A stretch of DNA of 64,000 bases, taken from assembly GCF_003160695.1 (NCBI RefSeq), contig NZ_QGDD01000008.1, positions 1 through 64,000 on the forward strand. Direction: 5' to 3'. Source of the stretch: Nocardioides silvaticus (GTDB taxonomy: Bacteria; Actinomycetota; Actinomycetes; Propionibacteriales; Nocardioidaceae). Position 1 is the first letter of the stretch. The number at the start of each line of letters is the position of its first letter. This document shows positions 25,366 through 34,181 of the stretch, one piece after another. The position numbers and the translations under genes are program-made. Under the pieces are notes generated by a model. That model did no database searches, was not told the origin of the DNA, and was given only the letters and a program-made list of their open reading frames with translations.

Positions 25366-26004
25366 GTGCGGTGGAGCGTGACCGGGACCGGGACCGCCGG
25401 TCGGCGGCGCCGCCGCAGCGTCGAGCTGCGGCGCGACGAGATCCTCGCCTCGACGACCGAGACCGTCGACCGGATCGGGCTCGAGGCGACGCGGGTCACC
25501 GACGTCGCGAAGGCGTTGAACGTCAGCCCGGCGCTGATCTTCTACCACTTCGGCACCAAGGACACGCTGGTCTCGGAGGCCTTCGCCTACGCGGTCGAGC
25601 GCGACCTGGCCCGGCTCGACAAGGCCACGGGCGCGGGCAAGGACCCGGTCGACAAGCTGCGACGCGCGCTGCGCTCCTACGGGCCGACCGGTGCGGCCAA
25701 GGGCTGGCGGATCTGGATCGACGCGTGGGCGCTGGCCCAGCGCGAGCCGGGGATCCGCAAGGTGCTGCGCGGCATGGAGCTGCGCTGGTGCGAGGTGCTG
25801 CGCGCGATGATCGACGAGGGCGTCTCCGACGGCTCGTTCACCTGCCCCGACCCGGACGCCGCCATCGCCCGGATCTCCGCGCTCATCGACGGCCTGTGCG
25901 TGGCCGCGCTGGTCTACCGCACGATCTCCCGCGAGCAGCTGCGCGGCTGGGTGGCGGAGACGGTCGCCCGCGAGCTCGGGATCGACCCGGCAGCGCTGTC
26001 CTGA
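25366..26004 (+). CDS. TetR-family transcriptional regulator
   Basis: This protein of 212 aa (or 208 from GTG 25378) has an Arg-rich N-terminus, a TetR helix-turn-helix (RVTDVAKALNVSPALIFYHFGTKDTL, about 45-70) and a helical ligand domain (KGWRIWIDAWALAQREPGIRKV), as in BetI-like regulators of amine catabolism. It sits between the two Rieske genes and is the best local candidate to bind the ACTGA-N8-TCAGT sites. Against this, no copy lies in its own promoter region, so the link is only inferred. Confidence 0.88.
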   Translation: MRWSVTGTGTAGRRRRRSVELRRDEILASTTETVDRIGLEATRVTDVAKALNVSPALIFYHFGTKDTLVSEAFAYAVERDLARLDKATGAGKDPVDKLRRALRSYGPTGAAKGWRIWIDAWALAQREPGIRKVLRGMELRWCEVLRAMIDEGVSDGSFTCPDPDAAIARISALIDGLCVAALVYRTISREQLRGWVAETVARELGIDPAALS

Positions 26005-26017
26005 GACGCCTCGCACG

Positions 26018-27178
26018 TCACACCAGCCAGTGCGCGGCGTAGGCCGGGTCGGTGAGGGCCGGCCGGTCGAGCCGGAAGTCGGTCAGGTCGGTGGCCGTGC
26101 CGCCGTCGACGGCGAGGTCGGCGAGCAGCCGCCCGAACGTCGGTGCGAACTTGAAGCCGTGCGCGGCGCCGAGCCCCACCACGACCGACGGCAGCTCCGG
26201 CACCGGCGCCAGCACGAAGTCGCGGTCCGGGGTCAGCGTGTACTGGCAGCGCAGCGACCGGACGGGCGGACCACTCCCCGGCAGCAGCTCGGCCATGAAC
26301 GAGGCCAGCCGCTGCTCCATCGCGAGATCGGGCTCCGAGGTGCGGTCGTCGGGGTCCACGGTCGGCCCGCCACAGTCCTGGGCGGCCTTGACCGTGGCGT
26401 CGCCGTACGTCGGGAAGCCGTAGTACGACGGGTCGTCCATCCAGATCCACAACGGCATCCGGCCCGGGGCGAACCGCGCGGGGTCCGCCGGACGGAAGTA
26501 GGTCACCTGCTCGAGCGTCACCTCCACCGGCACGTGGAGGTCGAGGTGGCGCAGCACGTCGTTGACCCACGCGTCCGCAGTGACGACGAGCCCCCGGCAC
26601 CCGAACGTCTCCTCCGCGGTGGCGACCTCCAAGCCGTCGCCGACGTCGGTCACGCCGACCACCGCACTGTGCGGCTGCAGCCGGGCGCCGAACCTCGTCG
26701 CCCGCTCCTGCAGGGTCCGGGTGCCCAGCGCCGCCGGGACGATGGCGGCGTCGCGCTGGTAGAGCGCCATCACGTCGTCGGCGAGGGCGAGCTGCGGCCA
26801 GCGCCGGGTGACCTCGGCGGGGTCCAGCATCTCGTGCTCGATCCCCACCTCGCGCAGCGAGTCGACGTAGTCGACGGGCGGGATCGCCGCGTCGCGCGGG
26901 AACAGGTCGAGGCCGCCGACCGTCGTGACGAGGTCGCGCCCGCTGACCTGCTCGAGCCGAGCCCAGTCGGCGTACGCCTCCTGCGTGAGCCGGACGTACG
27001 CCGGCGTGTGGTAGCTGTGCCGCAGGATCCGGCTGCTGTCGTGGCTGGCGCCGTGGGCGTGGCCGAGCTCGAACCGCTCGAGGCCCACGACCTCGTGCCC
27101 GCGCGAAGCGAGCTCATAGGCAGCGGCCGAGCCGAGCGCACCCAGACCGGCGACGACGTAGTCGGCGCGCGTGGTCAC
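26018..27178 (-). CDS. FAD-dependent amine oxidase (sarcosine/N-methyl-amino-acid oxidase-like)
   Basis: This flavoprotein of 386 aa has an N-terminal dinucleotide fold (GLGALG, 11-16), the MTOX/MSOX-type ELGHAHGASHDSSRILRHSY block, and a C-terminal FAD segment VVVGLGAAHGFKFAPTFG, close to monomeric sarcosine oxidase and N-methyltryptophan oxidase. It should oxidise a secondary N-methyl amine to the primary amine plus formaldehyde and H2O2. The GTG start is inside the end of the second Rieske gene (GTGA overlap), so they are coupled: trimethyl/dimethyl removal by the oxygenase, then the last methyl here. It is convergent with the TetR gene. Confidence 0.88.
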   Translation of the reverse strand: MTTRADYVVAGLGALGSAAAYELASRGHEVVGLERFELGHAHGASHDSSRILRHSYHTPAYVRLTQEAYADWARLEQVSGRDLVTTVGGLDLFPRDAAIPPVDYVDSLREVGIEHEMLDPAEVTRRWPQLALADDVMALYQRDAAIVPAALGTRTLQERATRFGARLQPHSAVVGVTDVGDGLEVATAEETFGCRGLVVTADAWVNDVLRHLDLHVPVEVTLEQVTYFRPADPARFAPGRMPLWIWMDDPSYYGFPTYGDATVKAAQDCGGPTVDPDDRTSEPDLAMEQRLASFMAELLPGSGPPVRSLRCQYTLTPDRDFVLAPVPELPSVVVGLGAAHGFKFAPTFGRLLADLAVDGGTATDLTDFRLDRPALTDPAYAAHWLV

Positions 27179-28281
27179 GACGCACCACCTGCGGGTCCCG
27201 CGAGCCTCGGCAGCAGCCAGCGCCGGATGTCGAGGCTGTCGTCCTCCATCGGCGCGAACCACCCGTGCCGATAGCTGCGCGACGACATCCCCCGCTGCAC
27301 CGACTCGCACACCGCCCAGTCCTGGCGGTTGACGAGGTCCCACAGGTCGCCGGCGTCGCCCGGGTCGAAGTCGGCGGCCTCGACGGCCTGACGGGCGAAG
27401 AGCAGCGAGCACTCGACGGTCGTCCGGTCGGGTGCGTGCGGCCGCAGCACGAACGCGGCGACGTGGTCGGCCGAGGCCGACACCATCAGGTTCGGGTAGA
27501 CGAGGTCGCCCTTGTGACGGGTGCGCTCCTCCTCGTCCAGGCCCGGCAGCGGCGCCCGGGTGGTGGTGCCGGTCGTCGTGAACGTCCACGCCCCCTCACG
27601 GTGCGGGATGCCGGCGTCCCAGTCCAGGTCGTCACCCCCGCCGGCGAACGACGGCACCAGCCGGCACAGCTCGGGGTGCACCGGTCCGCAGTGGTAGCAC
27701 TCGTTGTAGTTCTCCAGCAGCACCTTGTAGTTGGCCGCCACCTCGTAGCGGAAGGTGGCGCCGACCACCAGGTCGGCCAAGCCGTAGTTGGCGAGGGTGC
27801 CGGCCGCGTGCGCCACCGCCTCCGCGAGCGGCGCCGCCCGCTGCGGCGTCAGGTGCACGAAGACGAAGCCGCCCCACACGTCGACGCCCACCGGGTCGAG
27901 CGCGAACGCCGTCGTGTCGTCGAGGTCGGCGTGCGGTGCGCGCAGCAGTCGGCCGTCGAGGGCGTAGGTCCACGAGTGGTAGGGGCAGCGCAGCGCCGAT
28001 GCAGCGCACGCGACCGGCGGCGCGTCGTCGGGTGGGGCGGCGAGCAGCTGGCTGCCCCGGTGGCGGCACACGTTGTACGACGCGTGCAGGGCCCGGTCCT
28101 CGTCGCTGGTGACGAGCACGGACTCTCCCGCCACGTCCACCACGACGACCCGCGACGGCTCGGCCAGACCGAGCGCGTCGAGCCGGCCGACGCAGAACCA
28201 CTCGCTGTGGAGCACGGCCTCGCGCTCGACGCGCCACGCCGCCTCGTCGACGTACATCTCCTTCGGGAGCGCCTCCTGCAC
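27175..28281 (-). CDS. Rieske-type oxygenase alpha subunit 2 (betaine-demethylase type)
   Basis: This protein of 368 aa has Rieske ligands Cys72/His74 (CRHRGS) and Cys99/His102 (CPYHSW), and an iron site with ENYNECYHCGPVHPEL, a motif very close to glycine-betaine monooxygenase GbcA. It is clearly paralogous to the oxygenase at 24179-25315, suggesting two successive N-demethylations or two related substrates. GTG 28281 has a perfect AAGGAGG 4 nt upstream, which partly overlaps operator site B. It is the first gene of a two-gene operon with the FAD amine oxidase. No reductase component is nearby. Confidence 0.9.
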   Translation of the reverse strand: MQEALPKEMYVDEAAWRVEREAVLHSEWFCVGRLDALGLAEPSRVVVVDVAGESVLVTSDEDRALHASYNVCRHRGSQLLAAPPDDAPPVACAASALRCPYHSWTYALDGRLLRAPHADLDDTTAFALDPVGVDVWGGFVFVHLTPQRAAPLAEAVAHAAGTLANYGLADLVVGATFRYEVAANYKVLLENYNECYHCGPVHPELCRLVPSFAGGGDDLDWDAGIPHREGAWTFTTTGTTTRAPLPGLDEEERTRHKGDLVYPNLMVSASADHVAAFVLRPHAPDRTTVECSLLFARQAVEAADFDPGDAGDLWDLVNRQDWAVCESVQRGMSSRSYRHGWFAPMEDDSLDIRRWLLPRLAGPAGGAS

Positions 28282-28292
28282 CGCGCCTCCTT

Positions 28293-28310
28293 ACTGATTC
28301 GTGAGTCAGT
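28293..28310. promoter_or_regulatory. Operator site B (ACTGA-N8-TCAGT)
   Basis: ACTGA (28293-28297) and TCAGT (28306-28310) are separated by TTCGTGAG. The dyad extends to TTACTGA/TCAGTAA with seven paired bases per arm, the best copy in the window. It lies in the 41-bp gap between the last importer gene and the second Rieske gene, directly upstream of the latter's ribosome-binding site, so a bound repressor would block its transcription start. Confidence 0.8.
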
Positions 28311-28322
28311 AAGAGGATCGTC

Positions 28323-29336
28323 TCATGACTCCGGCGTCGCCGCCAGATGGCAGGCGACCCGGTGGTCGCCACCGGCCGTGACGACCGGCAGCGGTGCGGT
28401 GCGGCACTTCTCGGCGATCCCGGCGGCCCCCGCGGTGCCGTCGGCGTAGGCCGGGCAGCGGGGATGGAACCGGCAGCCGCTCGGGATGCGGGTGGGGTCG
28501 GGCACCTCTCCCGTCAGCACGACCGGCGTCAGCTGCTCGATCTCGGGCACGACCGACAGCAGCGCCCGGGTGTAGGGGTGCCGCGGCGACTCGAGCACCT
28601 CCTCGGTCGAGCCGCACTCGACGACCCGTCCGAGGTACATCACGGCGATCCGGTCGGCGATGTTCCAGGCCAGGCCGAGGTCGTGGGTGACGACGATGAT
28701 GCCGAGCCCGAGCGACTCGCGCAGGCCCAGCAGGAGCGCGAGGATCTCGCCGCGGATGGAGGCGTCGAGCGAGGAGACCGGCTCGTCGGCGACGAGCAGC
28801 CGTGGCCGCAGCGCCAACGCCCCGGCGATGAGCACCCGCTGCATCTGGCCGCCGGAGAGCTCGTGCGGGTAGCGCAGGAAGAGCCGCTCGGGCGGCCGGA
28901 GGCCCGCCTCCGACAGCGCTGCGGCGACCAGCTCGGCCTCGGTGCGACCCGCGGGGTCGCTGGCGACCCGCTTGTGGAGCCGGATCCCCTCGGCGACGGA
29001 CTCGTAGACGGTCTGCTTCGGGTTGAGCGAGCCGACCGCGTCCTGGAGCACCATCTGCACCTCGCTGCGCAGCTTCCGCAGCGACTTGCTCGAGTACGAC
29101 AGCGGCCGGCCGTCGAACAGCACCTCGCCCGAGGTCGGGCGCTGCAGCCCGACCAGGGTCCGGGCCAGGGTGGTCTTCCCCGAGCCGGACTCCCCCACCA
29201 ACGCGAGGATCTCGCCGGGCCGTACCTCGACGTCCACGTCGTCCAGGGCGACGGCGACCTTCCCGGTGCGCGTCGTGAACCGCACGCCGAGCCCGGACGA
29301 CTCCAGCAACGGCGTCACCCCGTCGGACGCCGTCAT
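28323..29336 (-). CDS. Peptide-type ABC transporter ATPase (DppF/OppF-like)
   Basis: This protein of 337 aa has Walker A GESGSGKTT, signature LSGGQMQR, Walker B LLVADEPVSSLD and switch His in VVTHD. The C-terminal oligopeptide-transporter extension has a cysteine motif (CRFHPRCP...CRTAPLP) typical of DppD/F subunits. It forms the second half of the ATPase dimer with the preceding gene and powers import through the two permeases. It overlaps the upstream ATPase gene by ATGA. Last gene of the five-gene importer operon. Confidence 0.95.
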   Translation of the reverse strand: MTASDGVTPLLESSGLGVRFTTRTGKVAVALDDVDVEVRPGEILALVGESGSGKTTLARTLVGLQRPTSGEVLFDGRPLSYSSKSLRKLRSEVQMVLQDAVGSLNPKQTVYESVAEGIRLHKRVASDPAGRTEAELVAAALSEAGLRPPERLFLRYPHELSGGQMQRVLIAGALALRPRLLVADEPVSSLDASIRGEILALLLGLRESLGLGIIVVTHDLGLAWNIADRIAVMYLGRVVECGSTEEVLESPRHPYTRALLSVVPEIEQLTPVVLTGEVPDPTRIPSGCRFHPRCPAYADGTAGAAGIAEKCRTAPLPVVTAGGDHRVACHLAATPES

Positions 29337-30298
29337 GCCGCCCCCACCCGGATGCAGGCCGACTGGCGGCCGCCGATATCGAGCAGCGGCGGCTCGGCCT
29401 CGCGGCAGGCGTCCACCGCCAGGGTGCAGCGGGGCTCGAACGTGCAGCCCGGTGGCGGGGCGTGCGGGTCGGGCGGGTCGCCGGCGAGGCCCGCTGGGGC
29501 GTACCTCGCCGCCGGGTCGCCGACCCGCGGGAACGCCTGGGCCAGCGCCTTCGCGTAGGGGTGCGCGGGGGCGCGGAACACCTGCTCGGCCGAGCCGCAC
29601 TCGACCACGCGCCCGGCGTACATCACCGCCACCCGGTCGCAGACGTCGGAGAGGACCGAGAGGTCGTGGCTGATGATCAGCATCCCGACGCCGAGGTCCT
29701 TCACCAGCCCCGAGATCAGGTCGAGGATCTGCGCCTGCACCATCACGTCGAGCGCCGTGGTCGGCTCGTCGGCCACGATCAGCTGCGGCCGGCACGCCAG
29801 CGCCATCGCGATCATCACCCGCTGCCGCTGACCGCCCGAGAGCTGGTGGGGATAGACCCGGGACCGGGCCGCGGGGATGCCGACCTGCTCGAGCAGCTCC
29901 CCCACCCGGGCGGTGACCTCCGCCGTGGAGAGCCCCGGCTCGTGGAGCTGGATCGGCTCGGCGATCTGGGTCTCGATCCGACGCACCGGGTTGAGCGAGT
30001 GCAGGGCACCTTGGAACACGATCGATGCCTCGGCCCACCGCAGTGCGCGGAGGTCGCCCCAGCCCATGGTGAGCACGTCGCGACCGGCCACGAGGACCTC
30101 GCCCTCGACCACGGCGTCCTTGGGCTGGAGCCGCAGCACGGTGCTGGCGAGGGTCGACTTGCCGCAGCCGGACTCGCCGGCGATGCCGACCACCTCACCG
30201 GCGTCGACGACGAGGTCGACACCGCGGACGGCGGGCAGCGGCCCGTCGGCGGTCCGGTAGGACACGGACAGCCCGTCGAGCTCGAGCAGGTGGTCCAT
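29333..30298 (-). CDS. Peptide-type ABC transporter ATPase (DppD/OppD-like)
   Basis: This protein of 321 aa has Walker A GESGCGKST, signature LSGGQRQR, Walker B LIVADEPTTALD and the switch His in IISHD. The C-terminal four-cysteine-type extension (CTFEPRCTLAVDAC) is common to Opp/Dpp ATPases. It overlaps the permease gene by one base (TGATG) and the next ATPase by four, so all are co-translated. The uptake substrate could be a di/oligopeptide, nickel chelate or another amine-containing compound; this family is not limited to peptides. Confidence 0.95.
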   Translation of the reverse strand: MDHLLELDGLSVSYRTADGPLPAVRGVDLVVDAGEVVGIAGESGCGKSTLASTVLRLQPKDAVVEGEVLVAGRDVLTMGWGDLRALRWAEASIVFQGALHSLNPVRRIETQIAEPIQLHEPGLSTAEVTARVGELLEQVGIPAARSRVYPHQLSGGQRQRVMIAMALACRPQLIVADEPTTALDVMVQAQILDLISGLVKDLGVGMLIISHDLSVLSDVCDRVAVMYAGRVVECGSAEQVFRAPAHPYAKALAQAFPRVGDPAARYAPAGLAGDPPDPHAPPPGCTFEPRCTLAVDACREAEPPLLDIGGRQSACIRVGAA

Positions 30299-31206
30299 CA
30301 GCGCTCCCGCAGCCGTGGGTTGAAGACCTCCTCGAGCGCCTGCCCGATGAGCGTGAACGCCAGCACGACGAGCACGACGCAGATGCCGGGCGGCACGATG
30401 TACCACCAGGAGCCGGTCGTCATCGCCCCGACACCGAACGCTCCTTCGAGCATCGATCCCCACGACACCCGGCCCGGGTCGCCCAGACCGAGGAAGCTGA
30501 GCGTGGTCTCGGACAGGATCGCCACCGCCACCGTCAGCGTGGTGTTGGCGAAGACCATCGGCATCACGTTGGGCAGCACGTGCCGCGTCATCTGGTGCCA
30601 TCGCCCCGCGCCGAGGACGCGGGCCCGCTCCAGGTAGGGGCGCTCCTTGATCGACAGGGTCTGGCTGCGGATCAGCAGGGCGGTGGCCGGCCAGCTGGTC
30701 ACCCCGATGACGATCGCGATGTTGAGCAGCGACCGGCCCAGGACCACGGCGAGGATGATCGCCAGTGGCAGGAACGGGATGACCAGGAACCACTCGGTCA
30801 GCCGGTAGAGCAACCGCGAGGTCCAGCCCTCGAAGAACCCCGCGACCAGTCCGACGACGGTGCCGATCACCATCGAGATCGCGGTCGCCAGCAGGCCGAC
30901 GAGCAGCGAGATCCGGGTGCCCCAGATCAGCATCGTCAGCACGGAACGGCCGCTCTCGTCGGTGCCGAGCCAGAACTCCCCCGACGGGCTCTCCAGCACG
31001 CCGCCGGTCGCCTTGGTGACCTTGAGTCCCTCGCCGTCGGCGAGCAGTGGCGCGGCCAGTGCGACGACGACGAAGACAGCGAGGATGCAGAGCCCGACCA
31101 GCCCGGCCCGGTGGCCGCGGAACAGGGCCCAGTTGCGTCGCCACGCGGCGGTACGACGACGCCGGGCGATCTGGCGCGCGGAGAGGGGCGGGGACGTCGT
31201 GCTCAT
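30298..31206 (-). CDS. ABC transporter permease (DppC/OppC-like)
   Basis: This 302-aa permease has an OppC-type N-terminus with an Arg-rich cytoplasmic start and first helix (LVGLCILAVFVVVALAAPLL), the FWLGTDESGRSVL loop and six helices. The EAA loop (ERARVLGAGRWHQMTRHVLPN) contacts the ATPases. It pairs with the preceding permease. The start lies 4 bp after the stop of the upstream permease gene. Confidence 0.94.
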   Translation of the reverse strand: MSTTSPPLSARQIARRRRTAAWRRNWALFRGHRAGLVGLCILAVFVVVALAAPLLADGEGLKVTKATGGVLESPSGEFWLGTDESGRSVLTMLIWGTRISLLVGLLATAISMVIGTVVGLVAGFFEGWTSRLLYRLTEWFLVIPFLPLAIILAVVLGRSLLNIAIVIGVTSWPATALLIRSQTLSIKERPYLERARVLGAGRWHQMTRHVLPNVMPMVFANTTLTVAVAILSETTLSFLGLGDPGRVSWGSMLEGAFGVGAMTTGSWWYIVPPGICVVLVVLAFTLIGQALEEVFNPRLRER

Positions 31207-31210
31207 CGCG

Positions 31211-32260
31211 TCACGTCCTGACCCTCGGGTCGAGGACGCCGTAGATGAGGTTGGCCACCAGGTTGGCCACGATCACCGCGCCGGAGGCCAGCAGGAAGGT
31301 GCCCTGCAGCACGTCGTAGTCGGGGATCGACAGCGCCTCGTAGGACAGCAGGCCCAAGCCGGGGATCGAGAAGATGGTCTCGATCGTGATCGCCCCGGAG
31401 ACGACGAAGCCGATGTTGAGCGCGGCGAGCGTGGTGGTGGGCAGCAGCGCGTTCGGCACGGCGTGGCGCCGGCGCACCTCGACGTCGCGCAGGCCCTTGG
31501 CCCGGGCGGTGGTCAGGTAGTTCTCCCCCAGCTCGTCGAGCAGCGAGGAGCGCATGATCAACGAGTACTCCGCCAGGTAGGCCAGGGTCAGCGTGATCAC
31601 CGGCAGCGTCAGGTGCCAGGCCGAGTCGAGCATCCCGCTGAGGCTCGACGGATCGGCGTCGATCGAGTTGAGCCCGCCGGTCGGGAAGATGCCGGGGAGC
31701 GGCCCGAACCCGACCGAGAGCCCCGCGATGAGCAGCAGCCCGAGCCACCACTCCGGCATCGAGTAGAGGGTGAGCGTGATCCCGGTGGAGAACCGGTCGA
31801 AGCCGCCGCCCCGCCGCCAGGCGCTGACCATGCCGAGGTAGACGCCGATCACGGTCGCGAGCAGCGTCGAGACGCCGACCAGCGCGATCGTCGGCCACAT
31901 CCGGTCGACGATGAGCTCCGAGACCGGCACGTTGTAGCGGATCGAGACGCCGAGGTCGCCCTGCGCGGTGTTCTTCAGGTAGGTCAGGAACTGCTGCGCC
32001 AGCGGCTGGTCGAGGCCGTACTGCTCGCGGAACGCGTCCATCTGCTCCTTCGACACCACTCGTCCGCGGGTCAGGCTGCGGGCGGGATCGCCGGGCAGCA
32101 CCCGGAACAGGAAGAAGTTGACGACGAGCACGAACAGCAGGCTGCCGAGCGCACCGAGCACCTTGCCGGCCAAGTAGCGCCCGAAGCTGCGTCGGGGCCC
32201 GGAGGCTTCCGCTGGCTCCGGTGCGGCCTCGGTGCCGGCCGCGGCGGCGAGCGTCGTCAA
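31211..32260 (-). CDS. ABC transporter permease (DppB/OppB-like)
   Basis: This 349-aa permease has six helices, the family-typical FFLFRVLPGDPAR after helix 1, KEQMDAFREQYGLDQPL and the EAA loop (TARAKGLRDVEVRRRHAVPN). The start is taken as TTG 32260, seven bases after the stop of the binding-protein gene, with GGGAG at about 10 nt; upstream starts would overlap the preceding gene strongly. The Ala-rich N-terminal 30 residues are longer than in DppB. Confidence 0.92.
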   Translation of the reverse strand: MTTLAAAAGTEAAPEPAEASGPRRSFGRYLAGKVLGALGSLLFVLVVNFFLFRVLPGDPARSLTRGRVVSKEQMDAFREQYGLDQPLAQQFLTYLKNTAQGDLGVSIRYNVPVSELIVDRMWPTIALVGVSTLLATVIGVYLGMVSAWRRGGGFDRFSTGITLTLYSMPEWWLGLLLIAGLSVGFGPLPGIFPTGGLNSIDADPSSLSGMLDSAWHLTLPVITLTLAYLAEYSLIMRSSLLDELGENYLTTARAKGLRDVEVRRRHAVPNALLPTTTLAALNIGFVVSGAITIETIFSIPGLGLLSYEALSIPDYDVLQGTFLLASGAVIVANLVANLIYGVLDPRVRT

Positions 32261-32267
32261 GGGGCGA

Positions 32268-34181
32268 TCACTCCCGGGCGTCGGCGGTCGACCGTCGGCG
32301 CAGGGCCACCACGACGCCCCCGACCAGCAGCACCGCGAGCGCGGCGCCACCGATGATCAGCACCGTGTTGCTCGATTCGTCGTCCTCGCCGGAGGTGCTC
32401 GAGGCGCCGACCGCGGACTCGATGCCGTCGCAGTCGCCGGCCTCGTCCGCGGGCCGCAGCAGCGTGTAGTTGAACGATCCGTACTGCACGAGCAGCACCC
32501 CGCCCGGGTCCGGCTGCGGCTGGAAGCACGCGAACCGGTCGGTCCGCACGGCCTGGCCGTAGGTCGTGTACGCCACGACCAGGTAGGGCGCGTCGCGGTA
32601 GATGATCTCCTGCATCTGCTTGATGGTCTCGATCCGCTTCGCGTCGTCGACCTCGGCGTTCTGGGACTCGTAGAGCCGGTCGTACTCCTCGTTGCAGTAC
32701 CAGGAGTCCGACGACCCTCCGCGGGCGTCGCACAGGAACACCGACAGGATCGCGTCGGGGTCGGGCTCGACGAACCAGCCCCAGTGGAACGCGTCGAAGT
32801 TGCCCTCGAGGACCACGTCGGTGAGCTGGTTGCTCTCCATCACGCTGACCTCGGCCTCGATGCCGATCTCGCCGAGCCACTCCTGGAAGAACTCCATCAC
32901 GGTCTGCGAGCGCTCCTCCTCGGACCGTGCGAACAGCCGGAGCGTTCCGATCGGGCTGCCGTCCGGCATCGTCCGCAGCCCGTCGTCGCCCATGGTGTAG
33001 CCGGCCTCGTCGAGCAGCTCCCCGGCCTTGTCGAGGTCGAACGTGAACGCCAGGTCCTCGGGCGGCTCCCACCGGAAGGAGCCGTAGGCCGACGGGATGA
33101 ACGTGGTTCCCGGCTCGGCCGCCCCCTGGTAGGCGGCCTCGACGATCCGGTCGAGGTCGAGGGCGTAGCCGAGCGCGTAGCGGAACGCCGGGTCCTGCAG
33201 CGCCGGGTTGCCGTCGCCGAGCGGCTCCCCGGACTCCGGGTCGACGGCGCCGACGTTGAAGGCGATCTCCTCGAAGTACGGCGAGATGCCGTTCTGGGCG
33301 TGGATGCCCTCGCGGTTCTGGAGCGACTCGACCTGGATCGGGGTGATGTCGTCGACGAAGTCGACCTCGCCCTTGATGATCGCCTGGATCGCCGGGTCCT
33401 CGCTCTTGTAGACGACGAACGCGACGCGGTCGACGTGCGGCGCACCGCGCCAGTAGCCGGGGTTGGCCTCGAACACGTAGCTGGACCCGCCGGCGGTGCC
33501 CTCGACCAGCCGGAACGGCCCCGACCCGACGACCGGCCCGCCGTCCGGCTCGTTGCGGTAGGACTTCACGTCCTTCTCGTCGACGTCCTTCCAGACGTGC
33601 TCGGGGAGGATCGGGATCGGCAGCAGCGGGAGCACGGCGTTCGGCTTCTCCAGCTCGAGCACGACCGTCGTGTCGTCCGGTGCCGTGGCGGTCTCCACCG
33701 ACGTCAGGTAGGTGCCCCAGTTGCCGGCCTCCGGGCCGCCGTCGAGGATCCGCGTGTAGGTGTAGGCGATGTCGTGGGCGGTCAGCGGCTCGCCGTCGGA
33801 CCAGGTCACGCCCTCGCGGATGTCGAACGTCCAGGTCAGGCCGTCGTCGGAGGTCTCCCACTCCGTCGCCAGCGCCGGCGCCGGCGACATGTCCTCCATC
33901 GTGTAGCCGACCATGAAGTCGTACATCAGCGCCCAGGCCTCGTACGACGCCGCCTGGTAGCCGTTGAACGGGTTGAACGAGTCGACCTCGTCGAGGATCG
34001 CGACCGTGAACGTGTCGTCGTCGGCCGCCACGGCACCCGGCGGCTGGACCGTCCCGGCGCCGAACGTGGTGAGGAGCAGCGCCGAGATCAGCGCTCCGAT
34101 CGCTGCCAGCGACCGCCGAAGCGGTCTACGGTGCCCTCCGTGAGCACTCCGCCGCAGGCGCCCCGCGAACCGTACGAGCAC
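32268..34181 (-). CDS. Extracellular solute-binding protein, family 5, with C-terminal membrane anchor
   Basis: This protein of about 637 aa has an N-terminal export signal (RRSLAAIGALISALLLTTFG then VAA), the family-5 fold (VDSFNPFNGYQAASYEAW, LTWTFDIREGVTWSDGEPLTAHDIAYT, FRYALGYALDLDRIV) and an unusual C-terminal helix NTVLIIGGAALAVLLVGGVVVAL followed by RRR. There is no lipobox, so it is apparently held by the C-terminal anchor instead of a lipid. It captures the substrate for the importer. The only credible in-frame start is GTG 34181, which overlaps the divergent peptidase start by 42 bp; no start codon lies closer to the signal peptide. Confidence 0.88.
   Translation of the reverse strand: MLVRFAGRLRRSAHGGHRRPLRRSLAAIGALISALLLTTFGAGTVQPPGAVAADDDTFTVAILDEVDSFNPFNGYQAASYEAWALMYDFMVGYTMEDMSPAPALATEWETSDDGLTWTFDIREGVTWSDGEPLTAHDIAYTYTRILDGGPEAGNWGTYLTSVETATAPDDTTVVLELEKPNAVLPLLPIPILPEHVWKDVDEKDVKSYRNEPDGGPVVGSGPFRLVEGTAGGSSYVFEANPGYWRGAPHVDRVAFVVYKSEDPAIQAIIKGEVDFVDDITPIQVESLQNREGIHAQNGISPYFEEIAFNVGAVDPESGEPLGDGNPALQDPAFRYALGYALDLDRIVEAAYQGAAEPGTTFIPSAYGSFRWEPPEDLAFTFDLDKAGELLDEAGYTMGDDGLRTMPDGSPIGTLRLFARSEEERSQTVMEFFQEWLGEIGIEAEVSVMESNQLTDVVLEGNFDAFHWGWFVEPDPDAILSVFLCDARGGSSDSWYCNEEYDRLYESQNAEVDDAKRIETIKQMQEIIYRDAPYLVVAYTTYGQAVRTDRFACFQPQPDPGGVLLVQYGSFNYTLLRPADEAGDCDGIESAVGASSTSGEDDESSNTVLIIGGAALAVLLVGGVVVALRRRSTADARE

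Noticed and set aside
32232..34139. Upstream part of a 1328-aa plus-strand frame
   Set aside because: Antisense to the solute-binding protein gene; oligopeptidase resemblance begins only at 34140.
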